DNA from: JACDDK01 sp038198445 | Lineage (GTDB): Bacteria; Actinomycetota; Rubrobacteria; Rubrobacterales; Rubrobacteraceae | Reading direction: 5' to 3' | NCBI GenBank assembly: GCA_038198445.1 | Contig: JBBPZZ010000106.1 | Coordinates: 1-44,142 of the forward strand | DNA: 44,142 nucleotides | In this document: one piece after another, positions 22,943 through 31,509 of the stretch | Layout: every line of letters begins with the position of its first letter | Numbering within the stretch: position 1 is the first letter of the stretch | Translations under genes and position numbers: made by a program | Notes under the pieces: model-generated | Seen by the model: only the letters and a program-made list of their open reading frames with translations | Databases searched by the model: none | What the model was told of the DNA's origin: nothing

Positions 22943-24274
22943 ATGAAGCCCGAGAATTTCTCCAGAGGCATGCGCGATACGGCGAAACGTTACGGAATGG
23001 ACCTCGCGCGTCCGATAGCGCTCGTCTCGGGCGGCCCCGACTCGGTAGCGCTGCTCCGGGCGCTGGTCGAACTCGGGAGCGAGCCGGTTGTGCTACACGT
23101 TGAGCACGGTATTAGAGGCGAGGAGTCGCGGCGGGACGCCGGGTTCGTGGTCGAATTATGTGATGGGTTGGGGCTTCACGCGGAGGTGCGTGGAGTCCAT
23201 CTTGGAGAGGGGAACGTCCAGGACGAGGCCCGCCGCGAGCGCTACCGGCTCGCTGAGGAGGTGGCATCTGAGCGCGGCCTCTCCGCGATCCTCACCGGGC
23301 ACACGGAGGACGACGTCGCGGAGACGGTCCTTATGAACCTGGCGCGCGGGGCGGGCCTTCGTGGGTTGTCCGGGATACCGCCGGTGCGCGGGCGCGTGGC
23401 GCGGCCTCTTATTCGTCACGGCCGCCACGACGTTCTGCGCTACCTTGAATTTCTGGGTCAGTCCTACCGCATCGACTCTACCAACCTCACTGGCAAGTAC
23501 GCCCGGAACCGGGTGCGCCTGGAGGTGTTGCCCATCCTGGAGGCCCTGTATCCGGGAGCGGCGGGAAACATGGCGCGCGGAGCGGGGTTACTGCGTGAAG
23601 ACCTCGAAGTTCTGGAAGGTCTCGCCGCGGCGGTGGTCCGGTCACGCGGAGGCGAGGTGGTGATAGAGCTAGACGGGCTACGCGCCATGCCGCGCGCTCT
23701 GCGGCGTTACGCGGTGCGTCAGGCGTACTCGTCGTTGGCGTCCGGGACTCGCCCGCTCGACTCGGCTGCCGTCGAGAGCGTGTTGGAACTCATCCGAAAG
23801 ACGGAAGGGACCCGGACCCTAAATCTACCGGGGGGCGTCACGGTGGCGGCGCGGTTCGGTGAGGAACTCGCGATGTACCACGAGGGGAAGCAGTTCTCGG
23901 GTGTGCTGGAGCTTCGGGCTGGTGTGACGCATTTAGAGGGTTGGGTCATCCAAATGTCGGAGGTCTCCGCGTTTGACTTGAGGGACGCCGCGAGGCCGGA
24001 GACTGCGTATCTCGACGCTTCGCTTGGGCCTTATGCGGTGCGGGTGGCGCGGGAGGGGGATGTCATCCGGCCATTGGGCCTTGGGGGTGAGAAGACGGTA
24101 TTTAGGGCCATGATGGACCGGAAAGTGCCGAGAGATGTCCGGCGGCGGACGCCGGTAGTTGTAGACAGGCATGATAGGGTTGCATGGGTTCTCCTCGGAG
24201 AGTTGCACGAGGAGTTCAAGGTAACACCGGCGACGGAGCGGATACTGAGGTTGGAGGTAGAAAAAAGCTCGTGA
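22943..24274 (+). CDS. tilS: tRNA(Ile)-lysidine synthase
   Basis: This 443-residue enzyme of the PP-loop ATPase family has S-G-G-P-D-S at 29-34. It converts C34 of tRNA-Ile(CAU) to lysidine so that it reads AUA. Further conserved parts are H-V-E-H-G-I-R-G-E-E-S (about 53-63), G-H-T-E-D-D-V-A-E-T (about 120-129) and R-N-R-V-R-L (about 192-197). A full C-terminal domain ends with a V-P-R-D-V-R-R-R-T-P-V-V-V region. A leaderless-type -10 box precedes it. It heads the tilS-hpt-ftsH-folP-folK-coaX run and overlaps hpt by 4 bases (GTGA). Confidence 0.95.
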   Translation: MKPENFSRGMRDTAKRYGMDLARPIALVSGGPDSVALLRALVELGSEPVVLHVEHGIRGEESRRDAGFVVELCDGLGLHAEVRGVHLGEGNVQDEARRERYRLAEEVASERGLSAILTGHTEDDVAETVLMNLARGAGLRGLSGIPPVRGRVARPLIRHGRHDVLRYLEFLGQSYRIDSTNLTGKYARNRVRLEVLPILEALYPGAAGNMARGAGLLREDLEVLEGLAAAVVRSRGGEVVIELDGLRAMPRALRRYAVRQAYSSLASGTRPLDSAAVESVLELIRKTEGTRTLNLPGGVTVAARFGEELAMYHEGKQFSGVLELRAGVTHLEGWVIQMSEVSAFDLRDAARPETAYLDASLGPYAVRVAREGDVIRPLGLGGEKTVFRAMMDRKVPRDVRRRTPVVVDRHDRVAWVLLGELHEEFKVTPATERILRLEVEKSS

Positions 24275-24834
24275 AGATGTCCAGCATGATGCCCGACGTA
24301 AAAGAAATCCTCATACCGTCGGCGGAGATCCAGGATAAGGTACGAGAGATCGGGGAGCGCGTAACAGAAGACTACAAGGGTGAGAAGCCTCTCCTTATCG
24401 GCATACTGCGCGGGGCCGTCGTGGTTATGGGCGACCTCATGCGCCACGTGGACTTGCCGTGCGAGATCGACTTCATGGACATAAGCTCTTATGGGTCCGG
24501 CTCTTCCAGCAGCGGCGTCGTCCGTATCCTCAAAGACCTCGAAGAGAACATAACCGGCAGGCATGTCCTGGTCGTCGAGGACATCATAGATACCGGGCTC
24601 ACATTATCCTACTTGCTGCGTTCGCTACTCGCCCGCAAGCCTGCCTCGCTGGAGATCTTTACGCTCCTGACAAAGCCTTCACGCAGGCGCGTCGAGTTGG
24701 ACGTCAAGTACCTCGGGTTCGAGGTGCCGGACGAGTTCGTGGTTGGTTACGGTCTCGACTACGCCGGAGCCTACCGGAACCTGCCGGACATCTGCGTCCT
24801 GAAGCCCGAGATATTCGGTGGTGTGGAAGGCTGA
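24271..24834 (+). CDS. hpt: Hypoxanthine phosphoribosyltransferase
   Basis: This 187-residue purine salvage enzyme has the PRPP loop V-V-E-D-I-I-D-T-G-L-T (101-111), the P-loop L-R-G-A-V (46-50) and S-S-Y-G near 72-75. It transfers phosphoribose from PRPP to hypoxanthine or guanine. The frame is open further upstream, but GTG 24271 overlaps the tilS stop and has GGAGGTAG ten bases before it; ATG 24277 is too far from that site. The tilS-hpt-ftsH order is common in Gram-positive bacteria. Confidence 0.93.
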   Translation: MKMSSMMPDVKEILIPSAEIQDKVREIGERVTEDYKGEKPLLIGILRGAVVVMGDLMRHVDLPCEIDFMDISSYGSGSSSSGVVRILKDLEENITGRHVLVVEDIIDTGLTLSYLLRSLLARKPASLEIFTLLTKPSRRRVELDVKYLGFEVPDEFVVGYGLDYAGAYRNLPDICVLKPEIFGGVEG

Positions 24835-24878
24835 ACCTGCCTGGGAACGGTGAGTGATCCAGGTTAGCGCGCAGGTAG

Positions 24879-24884
24879 TATAAT
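24879..24884 (+). promoter_or_regulatory. -10 box TATAAT before ftsH
   Basis: A consensus TATAAT in the hpt-ftsH gap lies 43 bases before the ftsH start, leaving a short leader with AGAGGTAAAGG. No good -35 is seen at standard spacing. Confidence 0.5.
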
Positions 24885-24926
24885 CTCTGTGTTCCAATAT
24901 CCACGCTACGAGAGGTAAAGGCAACC

Positions 24927-26819
<1,893 letters not shown>

Positions 26820-27692
26820 GTGCGTCAGAGCATAGAGGCCCGGAGAACTATCAGGGTCGGGGACCGTACTTTAGGCCCCGGCCCTGTTCTCGTGGGAATC
26901 CTGAACGTCACCCCGGACTCCTTCTCCGACGGTGGAGAGTTCTTCGATCACGAAGCCGCCGTCACCCGCGCCGAGGAGATGTTGAGCGAAGGCGCGGACA
27001 TCATAGACATTGGCGGAGAGTCGACCCGTCCCGGCTCCGATCCGGTGTCGATGGAAGAAGAGTTGCGGCGGGTCGTACCCGTGGTTGGGAGTATTTTGGA
27101 GGCTCGTCCATTGGCGATCATCTCCGTTGACACCTACCGGGCCGCGACGGCTGAAGCCGCCCTCGAAGCCGGAGCGCGCATCATCAATGACGTGACCGCC
27201 CTGCGCGGAGACCCTCGAATGGCCGCCACGGTGGCCGAATCTGGTTGCCCGGTGGTCCTGATGCACATGCAGGGCGAGCCGAAGAGCATGCAGAAAGACC
27301 CGCGCTACGGCGACGTGGTAGCGGAAGTGCGGGACTTCCTCGCGGAGCGGGCGGAGTACGCGATCGCGGCGGGCGTAAGACCGGAGAACATAGTTCTCGA
27401 TCCCGGCATTGGTTTCGGCAAGACGCTGGAACACAACCTCGCGCTTTTGAACAGGTTGGACGCAATAGTGGAGCTTGGTTATCCGGTGCTTGTGGGTACA
27501 TCGCGCAAGGGATTTCTCGGTAAGGTCACCGGCGCGCAGGCGGAGAGAGAGCGAGTCGCCGCCACCGTCGCCACCACGGTCCTAGCGTACGAGCGGGGAG
27601 CAAACATCTTCCGCGTCCACGATGTCCGGGCAAACCGTGACGCGCTATCGGTTGCCAGGGCCGTCACCGAAGCTCCCACAGTCTCCGGGTGA
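26820..27692 (+). CDS. folP: Dihydropteroate synthase
   Basis: This 290-residue TIM-barrel enzyme joins p-aminobenzoate to the pterin pyrophosphate in folate synthesis and is the sulfonamide target. Motifs: L-N-V-T-P-D-S-F-S-D-G-G (28-39), I-D-I-G-G-E-S-T-R-P-G (62-72), a I-N-D-V segment, L-M-H-M-Q-G near 157-162, D-P-G-I-G-F-G-K and G-T-S-R-K-G-F. GTG 26820 directly follows the ftsH stop. It overlaps folK by 4 bases (GTGA). No folB gene is found between folP and folK. Confidence 0.95.
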   Translation: MRQSIEARRTIRVGDRTLGPGPVLVGILNVTPDSFSDGGEFFDHEAAVTRAEEMLSEGADIIDIGGESTRPGSDPVSMEEELRRVVPVVGSILEARPLAIISVDTYRAATAEAALEAGARIINDVTALRGDPRMAATVAESGCPVVLMHMQGEPKSMQKDPRYGDVVAEVRDFLAERAEYAIAAGVRPENIVLDPGIGFGKTLEHNLALLNRLDAIVELGYPVLVGTSRKGFLGKVTGAQAERERVAATVATTVLAYERGANIFRVHDVRANRDALSVARAVTEAPTVSG

Positions 27693-28177
27693 CCCGCGTA
27701 TTCTTGAGCCTGGGCAGCAACCTGGGCGAACGAATCCAACATCTCCAGGCTGCCATCAAGTCGCTGGACTTTGGTCTACGCATGAGGGTTGTCGCGACTT
27801 CCAGAATTTATGAGACGGCGCCGGTGGAAGTGGAGGAAGAACAGCCGGATTACTTGAATTGCGTGGTGGAGGTCGAGTGTGGCGTCCCGGCTATCGAGTT
27901 GATGAGATACTGCCAGGGACTCGAGGCGGCCCTGGGACGCGAGCGGAAAGGAGAGAAGGCGCCGCGCACGGTGGATATAGACGTGCTGCTCTATGGAGAA
28001 GAAGTTATGAGGTCGTTGGATCTCGTGGTTCCCCATCCAGGAATCATGCGCGCCTTCAACTTGCGGGGGCTCGCGGACCTCGACTCGAACGTATATATTC
28101 CGGGGCGCGGAGTTGTTGGAGAGCTTCTGGCGGCGGCGGACCTGAGTGGTGTGAGGGAGTTCGGGGAAGGGTTGTAA
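27689..28177 (+). CDS. folK: HPPK, 6-hydroxymethyl-7,8-dihydropterin pyrophosphokinase
   Basis: This 162-residue enzyme makes the activated pterin used by FolP. It has S-L-G-S-N-L-G-E-R (7-15), the P-x-Y-L-N-C-V-V segment and the diagnostic R-T-V-D-I-D-V-L-L-Y-G (about 92-102) whose two Asp bind magnesium, followed by V-V-P-H-P. The GTG start overlaps the folP stop, so the two are probably translationally coupled. Length is normal. Confidence 0.94.
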   Translation: MTRVFLSLGSNLGERIQHLQAAIKSLDFGLRMRVVATSRIYETAPVEVEEEQPDYLNCVVEVECGVPAIELMRYCQGLEAALGRERKGEKAPRTVDIDVLLYGEEVMRSLDLVVPHPGIMRAFNLRGLADLDSNVYIPGRGVVGELLAAADLSGVREFGEGL

Positions 28178-28180
28178 ATC

Positions 28181-28951
28181 GTGTTGATGGCGGTGGATGT
28201 CGGTAATACGCAGACGGTGCTCGGGCTCTTCGATGGAAACGAGCTAAAGGAGCATTGGCGCATCGCGACGGAGGCTCATCGCACGGCGGACGAGCTGGCG
28301 GTCGTCTTCGCGGGGTTGCTGGAGTTGAGAGGACGGAGATGCGGAGAGATAAGCGCCGTCATCTTGTCGAGCGTGGTACCGGCTCTTGCCCGTTCCTACA
28401 GCGAACTGGCCGCCGATATCTTCGAGGTCCCGTTCCATCCGGTGACCGTGGGGATGGAGACCGGCCTCAAGAACCGCTACGATGACCCTGCCTCGGTAGG
28501 GGCGGACAGGATCGTCAACGCCGTGGCGGCGGGAAAGCATTACGGTTTCCCGGCTATTATCGTGGACATCGGGACGGCCACGACGGTCGAAGCGGTGGAT
28601 GGAGAGGGATGTTACCTGGGTGGCGCGATCCTCACCGGACTCTACGTCGCCCTGGAGGCGCTCATCTCGCGTACGGCCAAGCTCCCGAGCGTGGACCTCG
28701 AAGGGGAGCCGCCAAACGCAATCGCCACCAACACGCCGGATTCGATCCGCGCCGGCTTCATATACGGTTACGCGGGAGCAATAGACGCCCTGGTGCGCCG
28801 CTCTCGCGAGGAGCTTGGAGAAGAGGACGTCGAAGTCATCGCCACCGGCGGCCCCGCCGGAGTCCTCGTGCGCCACTGCCGGGAGATAAAGACCTTCGAC
28901 CCCGACCTCACCCTCAAGGGCCTGCGGGTTCTCTACAACCTAAACTCGTAG
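28181..28951 (+). CDS. coaX: Type III pantothenate kinase
   Basis: This 256-residue CoaX protein catalyses the first step of CoA synthesis. It belongs to the ASKHA fold: A-V-D-V-G-N-T (4-10) for phosphate binding, G-A-D-R-I-V-N (about 108-114), D-I-G-T-A-T-T (about 129-135) and the L-G-G-A-I loop. The usual P-G after that loop reads T-G, a mild change. The enzyme is feedback-insensitive and often needs a monovalent cation. GTG 28181 is three bases after folK. Confidence 0.93.
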   Translation: MLMAVDVGNTQTVLGLFDGNELKEHWRIATEAHRTADELAVVFAGLLELRGRRCGEISAVILSSVVPALARSYSELAADIFEVPFHPVTVGMETGLKNRYDDPASVGADRIVNAVAAGKHYGFPAIIVDIGTATTVEAVDGEGCYLGGAILTGLYVALEALISRTAKLPSVDLEGEPPNAIATNTPDSIRAGFIYGYAGAIDALVRRSREELGEEDVEVIATGGPAGVLVRHCREIKTFDPDLTLKGLRVLYNLNS

Positions 28952-28991
28952 AGGCTTTCTAGCACTTCACCCAGGCTGACGAATTTACTCG

Positions 28992-29020
28992 TTGACACCT
29001 TCGATGGGCGCTCGTATACT
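28992..29020 (+). promoter_or_regulatory. Sigma-70-type promoter of greA
   Basis: TTGACA (28992-28997), a 17-base spacer and TATACT (29015-29020) form a near-perfect housekeeping promoter. The transcription start would fall about 29027, only a few bases before the ATG-ATG pair at 29031/29034, so the mRNA is nearly leaderless. Confidence 0.8.
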
Positions 29021-29033
29021 CTCTCCTCTTATG

Positions 29034-29516
29034 ATGGACAAGAACCAGGAGCTTGTGACCCGCGAGGGTCTGGAGAAGCTCCAGCAGGAACTCGAATATC
29101 TAACGGACGTGCGGCGCAGGGAGGTTGCGGATCGTATTCGTCAGGCGCGGGAGTTCGGGGACATCTCCGAGAACTCCGAGTACGACGACGCCAAGAACGA
29201 GCAGGGTCTTCTGGAGCGCCGGATCACCGACATCCAACGCCGGGTCCGTAACGCGAAAGTCGTCGACCCATCGCAGACGGACGCGGATTCCGTGGACCTC
29301 GGGACGCTCGTGACGCTCCGGCCGGTCGGCAAGGGCGAGGAGCGGACCTTTGAGATCGTCGGCTCCAACGAGTCCGACCCGACGAGCGGCAAGCTCTCGC
29401 ACGCCTCTCCCGTTGGACGCGCAGTCCTCAAGCGCCGCGTGGGGGAGACAGTGACGGTGGCGACGCCTCGCGGATCGACGGAGTACGAGATCGTCAACGT
29501 CGAGGTGGCGAGTTAG
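29034..29516 (+). CDS. greA: Transcription elongation factor GreA
   Basis: This 160-residue protein has the N-terminal coiled coil (about 8-78) with the acidic tip G-D-I-S-E-N-S-E-Y-D-D-A-K that rescues backtracked RNA polymerase, and the C-terminal FKBP-like domain ending near E-Y-E-I-V-N-V-E. An open frame runs back to 28992, but that overlaps the promoter itself, so the start is ATG 29034 or ATG 29031. The strong promoter makes it an independent unit that may read on into lysS, 58 bases downstream. Confidence 0.95.
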   Translation: MDKNQELVTREGLEKLQQELEYLTDVRRREVADRIRQAREFGDISENSEYDDAKNEQGLLERRITDIQRRVRNAKVVDPSQTDADSVDLGTLVTLRPVGKGEERTFEIVGSNESDPTSGKLSHASPVGRAVLKRRVGETVTVATPRGSTEYEIVNVEVAS

Positions 29517-29574
29517 CTTCGTCCGCGCCGAACGTTCGGAACTCTCAGAAGACCAAAAATAGATGGAGCATCTG

Positions 29575-31092
29575 ATGAGCAAGACCGCCCTTCCAATACC
29601 CGGCTGGGCCTATAAAGTAGCCGACTCTCTCGGTGAAGGCCCTCACGTGGTTGTCACCGGCATCAGTCCCTCCGGCAACATCCACAACCTGCGTGAGGTT
29701 CTGGTCGCTGAGGCGGTGGCTCGCGCACTTAGAGATCGGGGCGCCGAGGTCCGCTTCATCTTCCATGCCGACACGATAGACCCGCTGCGGAAGATCTCTC
29801 CGGGCATCCCCGAGAGCTTCGAGAAGCACATGGGCCAGAGTCTCTCGCGGGTGCCGGACCCTGAAGACTGCCACGCATCTTACGCCGAACACTTCCTCGC
29901 GCCTTTCGAAGAGGCGCTGAAGGAGATGGAGATGGACGTGGAGGTCCTGCGCTCGCACGAGCTATACGAGGCGGGCGTCTACACGGAGGTAACGCGGGAG
30001 GCAATCGAGCATACTGAAGACCTGCGCGGGATCCTACAAGAAGTCAGCGGGCGTGAGATGCCCGAACACTGGTCGCCCTACCTGCCCCGAACCGCTTCGG
30101 GAATACTAGGTGGAGTGCGCGTCCTCGAGCACGTACCCGAGGAGAATAAGGTCGTGTACGTGGATGAAGACGGCTGGGAGGACGCTGCCGACTACTCGAA
30201 GGGGGAGGGGAAGCTCGGGTGGCGGACGGAGCTTGCGGCTCGATGGAAGGCTCTGGGGGTCACGTTTGAGCCGTTCGGCAAGGACCACACCAGCCGCGGC
30301 GGCTCGACCGAGACGGCGGACAGGATGGCCCGCGAAGTCTTTGACTACCCGCCTCCGGGCCGGTACGAGTACGAGTGGATCTCCATAAAGGGCAAGGGAC
30401 CCATGAGCAGCTCGAAGGGCATCGTCTTGCTGCCGAAGGACCTTCTGAGGATTATGCCCCCCGACGCCCTGAGAAGGATGATGCTCGGCCGCGACCCCGC
30501 CCGCGCTCTGGACCTCGACCTCGAAGGCGGATTTCCACGCTTCATGGACGAGTATCGAAACCGTGCGAACAGTCAGCTGGTACCTTTTGCTCACCTAGCT
30601 ATGATCGCCCAGACTGTTGGTGACGCTGTTGACGCGGCAGTACAGATTCTGGAAACAGGAGGCTATATAGAAGATACTCGGAATCATCAATCTTTGGCCA
30701 AAAACTTAGAATATGCTCGAAACTGGGCAAATGAGTGGGCGCCGGATTCATTCAGAGTAAGGCTCTTAAGTAAAGCAGAGTCAGCGGAAGCTGCGAAAAG
30801 TCTTAGCCAAGTGCAACTCGCTTACTTAGATCAGGTTTCCCAGCACATATTAAATATTGCAAAGAGCGGACACACGATTGACGGACAGACAATACAAAAC
30901 GTGTTGTACGACACAGCTCTGGGATTTGGACTAAAACCCGGAAAGGCTTTTGCGGCAATATATACAGTGTTACTCGGAAAGAAAAGCGGTCCTAAAGCTG
31001 GGCCTTTTATTGCTCAGATTGGTATATGGAGAGCACAACAACGCCTCTTAGGAACGATACGTGACGCTGACATAGGGGAAGAATTTCGGTAG
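29575..31092 (+). CDS. lysS: Class I lysyl-tRNA synthetase, mosaic C-terminus
   Basis: This 505-residue enzyme is the archaeal-type class I LysRS, not the common class II form. The HIGH-like motif is P-S-G-N-I-H-N near residue 32 and the KMSKS-like motif is S-S-S-K-G near 276. ATG 29575 is preferred because GGAG precedes it; ATG 29563 is possible. From about 30570 to the stop the DNA is AT-rich (30661-30720 is 22/60 G+C, against 40/60 at 30241-30300) with different codon use. The tail K-K-S-G-P-K-A-G-P-F occurs again just downstream in GC-rich form. The anticodon-binding C-terminal region therefore looks replaced from a foreign source; the enzyme may still work because the reading frame and family features are complete. 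Confidence 0.9.
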   Translation: MSKTALPIPGWAYKVADSLGEGPHVVVTGISPSGNIHNLREVLVAEAVARALRDRGAEVRFIFHADTIDPLRKISPGIPESFEKHMGQSLSRVPDPEDCHASYAEHFLAPFEEALKEMEMDVEVLRSHELYEAGVYTEVTREAIEHTEDLRGILQEVSGREMPEHWSPYLPRTASGILGGVRVLEHVPEENKVVYVDEDGWEDAADYSKGEGKLGWRTELAARWKALGVTFEPFGKDHTSRGGSTETADRMAREVFDYPPPGRYEYEWISIKGKGPMSSSKGIVLLPKDLLRIMPPDALRRMMLGRDPARALDLDLEGGFPRFMDEYRNRANSQLVPFAHLAMIAQTVGDAVDAAVQILETGGYIEDTRNHQSLAKNLEYARNWANEWAPDSFRVRLLSKAESAEAAKSLSQVQLAYLDQVSQHILNIAKSGHTIDGQTIQNVLYDTALGFGLKPGKAFAAIYTVLLGKKSGPKAGPFIAQIGIWRAQQRLLGTIRDADIGEEFR

Positions 31093-31094
31093 TA

Positions 31095-31205
31095 ATGTTC
31101 TCCGCCGTCTACTCGGTCCTGATAGGGAAGAAGAGCGGTCCGAAGGCCGGTCCTTTTGTCGCCGGACTACTCATGGAGGAAGTCCGCGATAGGTTCTCCG
31201 TGTAA
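31095..31205 (+). pseudogene. Leftover native lysS C-terminal tail
   Basis: Thirty-six codons plus stop encode a peptide matching the end of class I LysRS, with Y-S-V-L-I-G-K-K-S-G-P-K-A-G-P-F as the core. It parallels the last part of the upstream gene (Y-T-V-L-L-G-K-K-S-G-P-K-A-G-P-F) but uses the GC-rich codons of this genome. It is the displaced 3' end of the original lysS and has no known role. Confidence 0.8.
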
Positions 31206-31292
31206 TGCCGGACACCGAAGCCGGTAGAGACGGGCGGTAAGCTTTCGAAGAACACTACTGAGAGACGGTTGCGCGGACGAGTACACAAGGTA

Positions 31293-31316
31293 TAGCGCTG
31301 TGAGCGTAAAGCGCTA
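31293..31316. promoter_or_regulatory. Palindrome upstream of clpC, possible operator
   Basis: TAGCGCT (31293-31299) and AGCGCTA (31310-31316) form perfect 7-bp arms around 10 bases, about 30 bp upstream of a TATACT. The size and symmetry suit a dimeric repressor; the protein is unknown. Confidence 0.35.
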
Positions 31317-31414
31317 AAGAGGGCCATAACTGGGCAAAACCTCTGTATACTCATAGACAGCCGGAGCAGATTGAGAGAGGTGCAATTATTTCGAGGAAAA
31401 GATTTCTGGCGATG

Positions 31415-31420
31415 TATAAT
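31415..31420 (+). promoter_or_regulatory. -10 box TATAAT before clpC
   Basis: A consensus TATAAT lies 89 bases before the clpC ATG. The region 17 bases upstream lacks a clear -35. Confidence 0.5.
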
Positions 31421-31509
31421 CCATTTATTTCAAGCTGCCGTATACCTTTTCAAACCGTCACTATACCCCGAGACGTAAAGGACCCTCAAAGCAGAGGAGG
31501 CTCCCGCTA

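Larger units (their letters stand above)
31206..31509. other. Intergenic region before clpC
   Basis: No gene is seen. The stretch holds a 24-bp palindrome (31293-31316), a TATACT at 31346-31351, a TATAAT at 31415-31420 about 90 bases before clpC, and an AGAGGAGG ribosome site just before the start. I find no CtsR, CIRCE or HspR operator matching the known consensus. Confidence 0.5.

Noticed and set aside
31430..31509. Possible CtsR or CIRCE operator before clpC
   Set aside because: No GGTCAAA-type heptad repeat and no TTAGCACTC inverted repeat is found.
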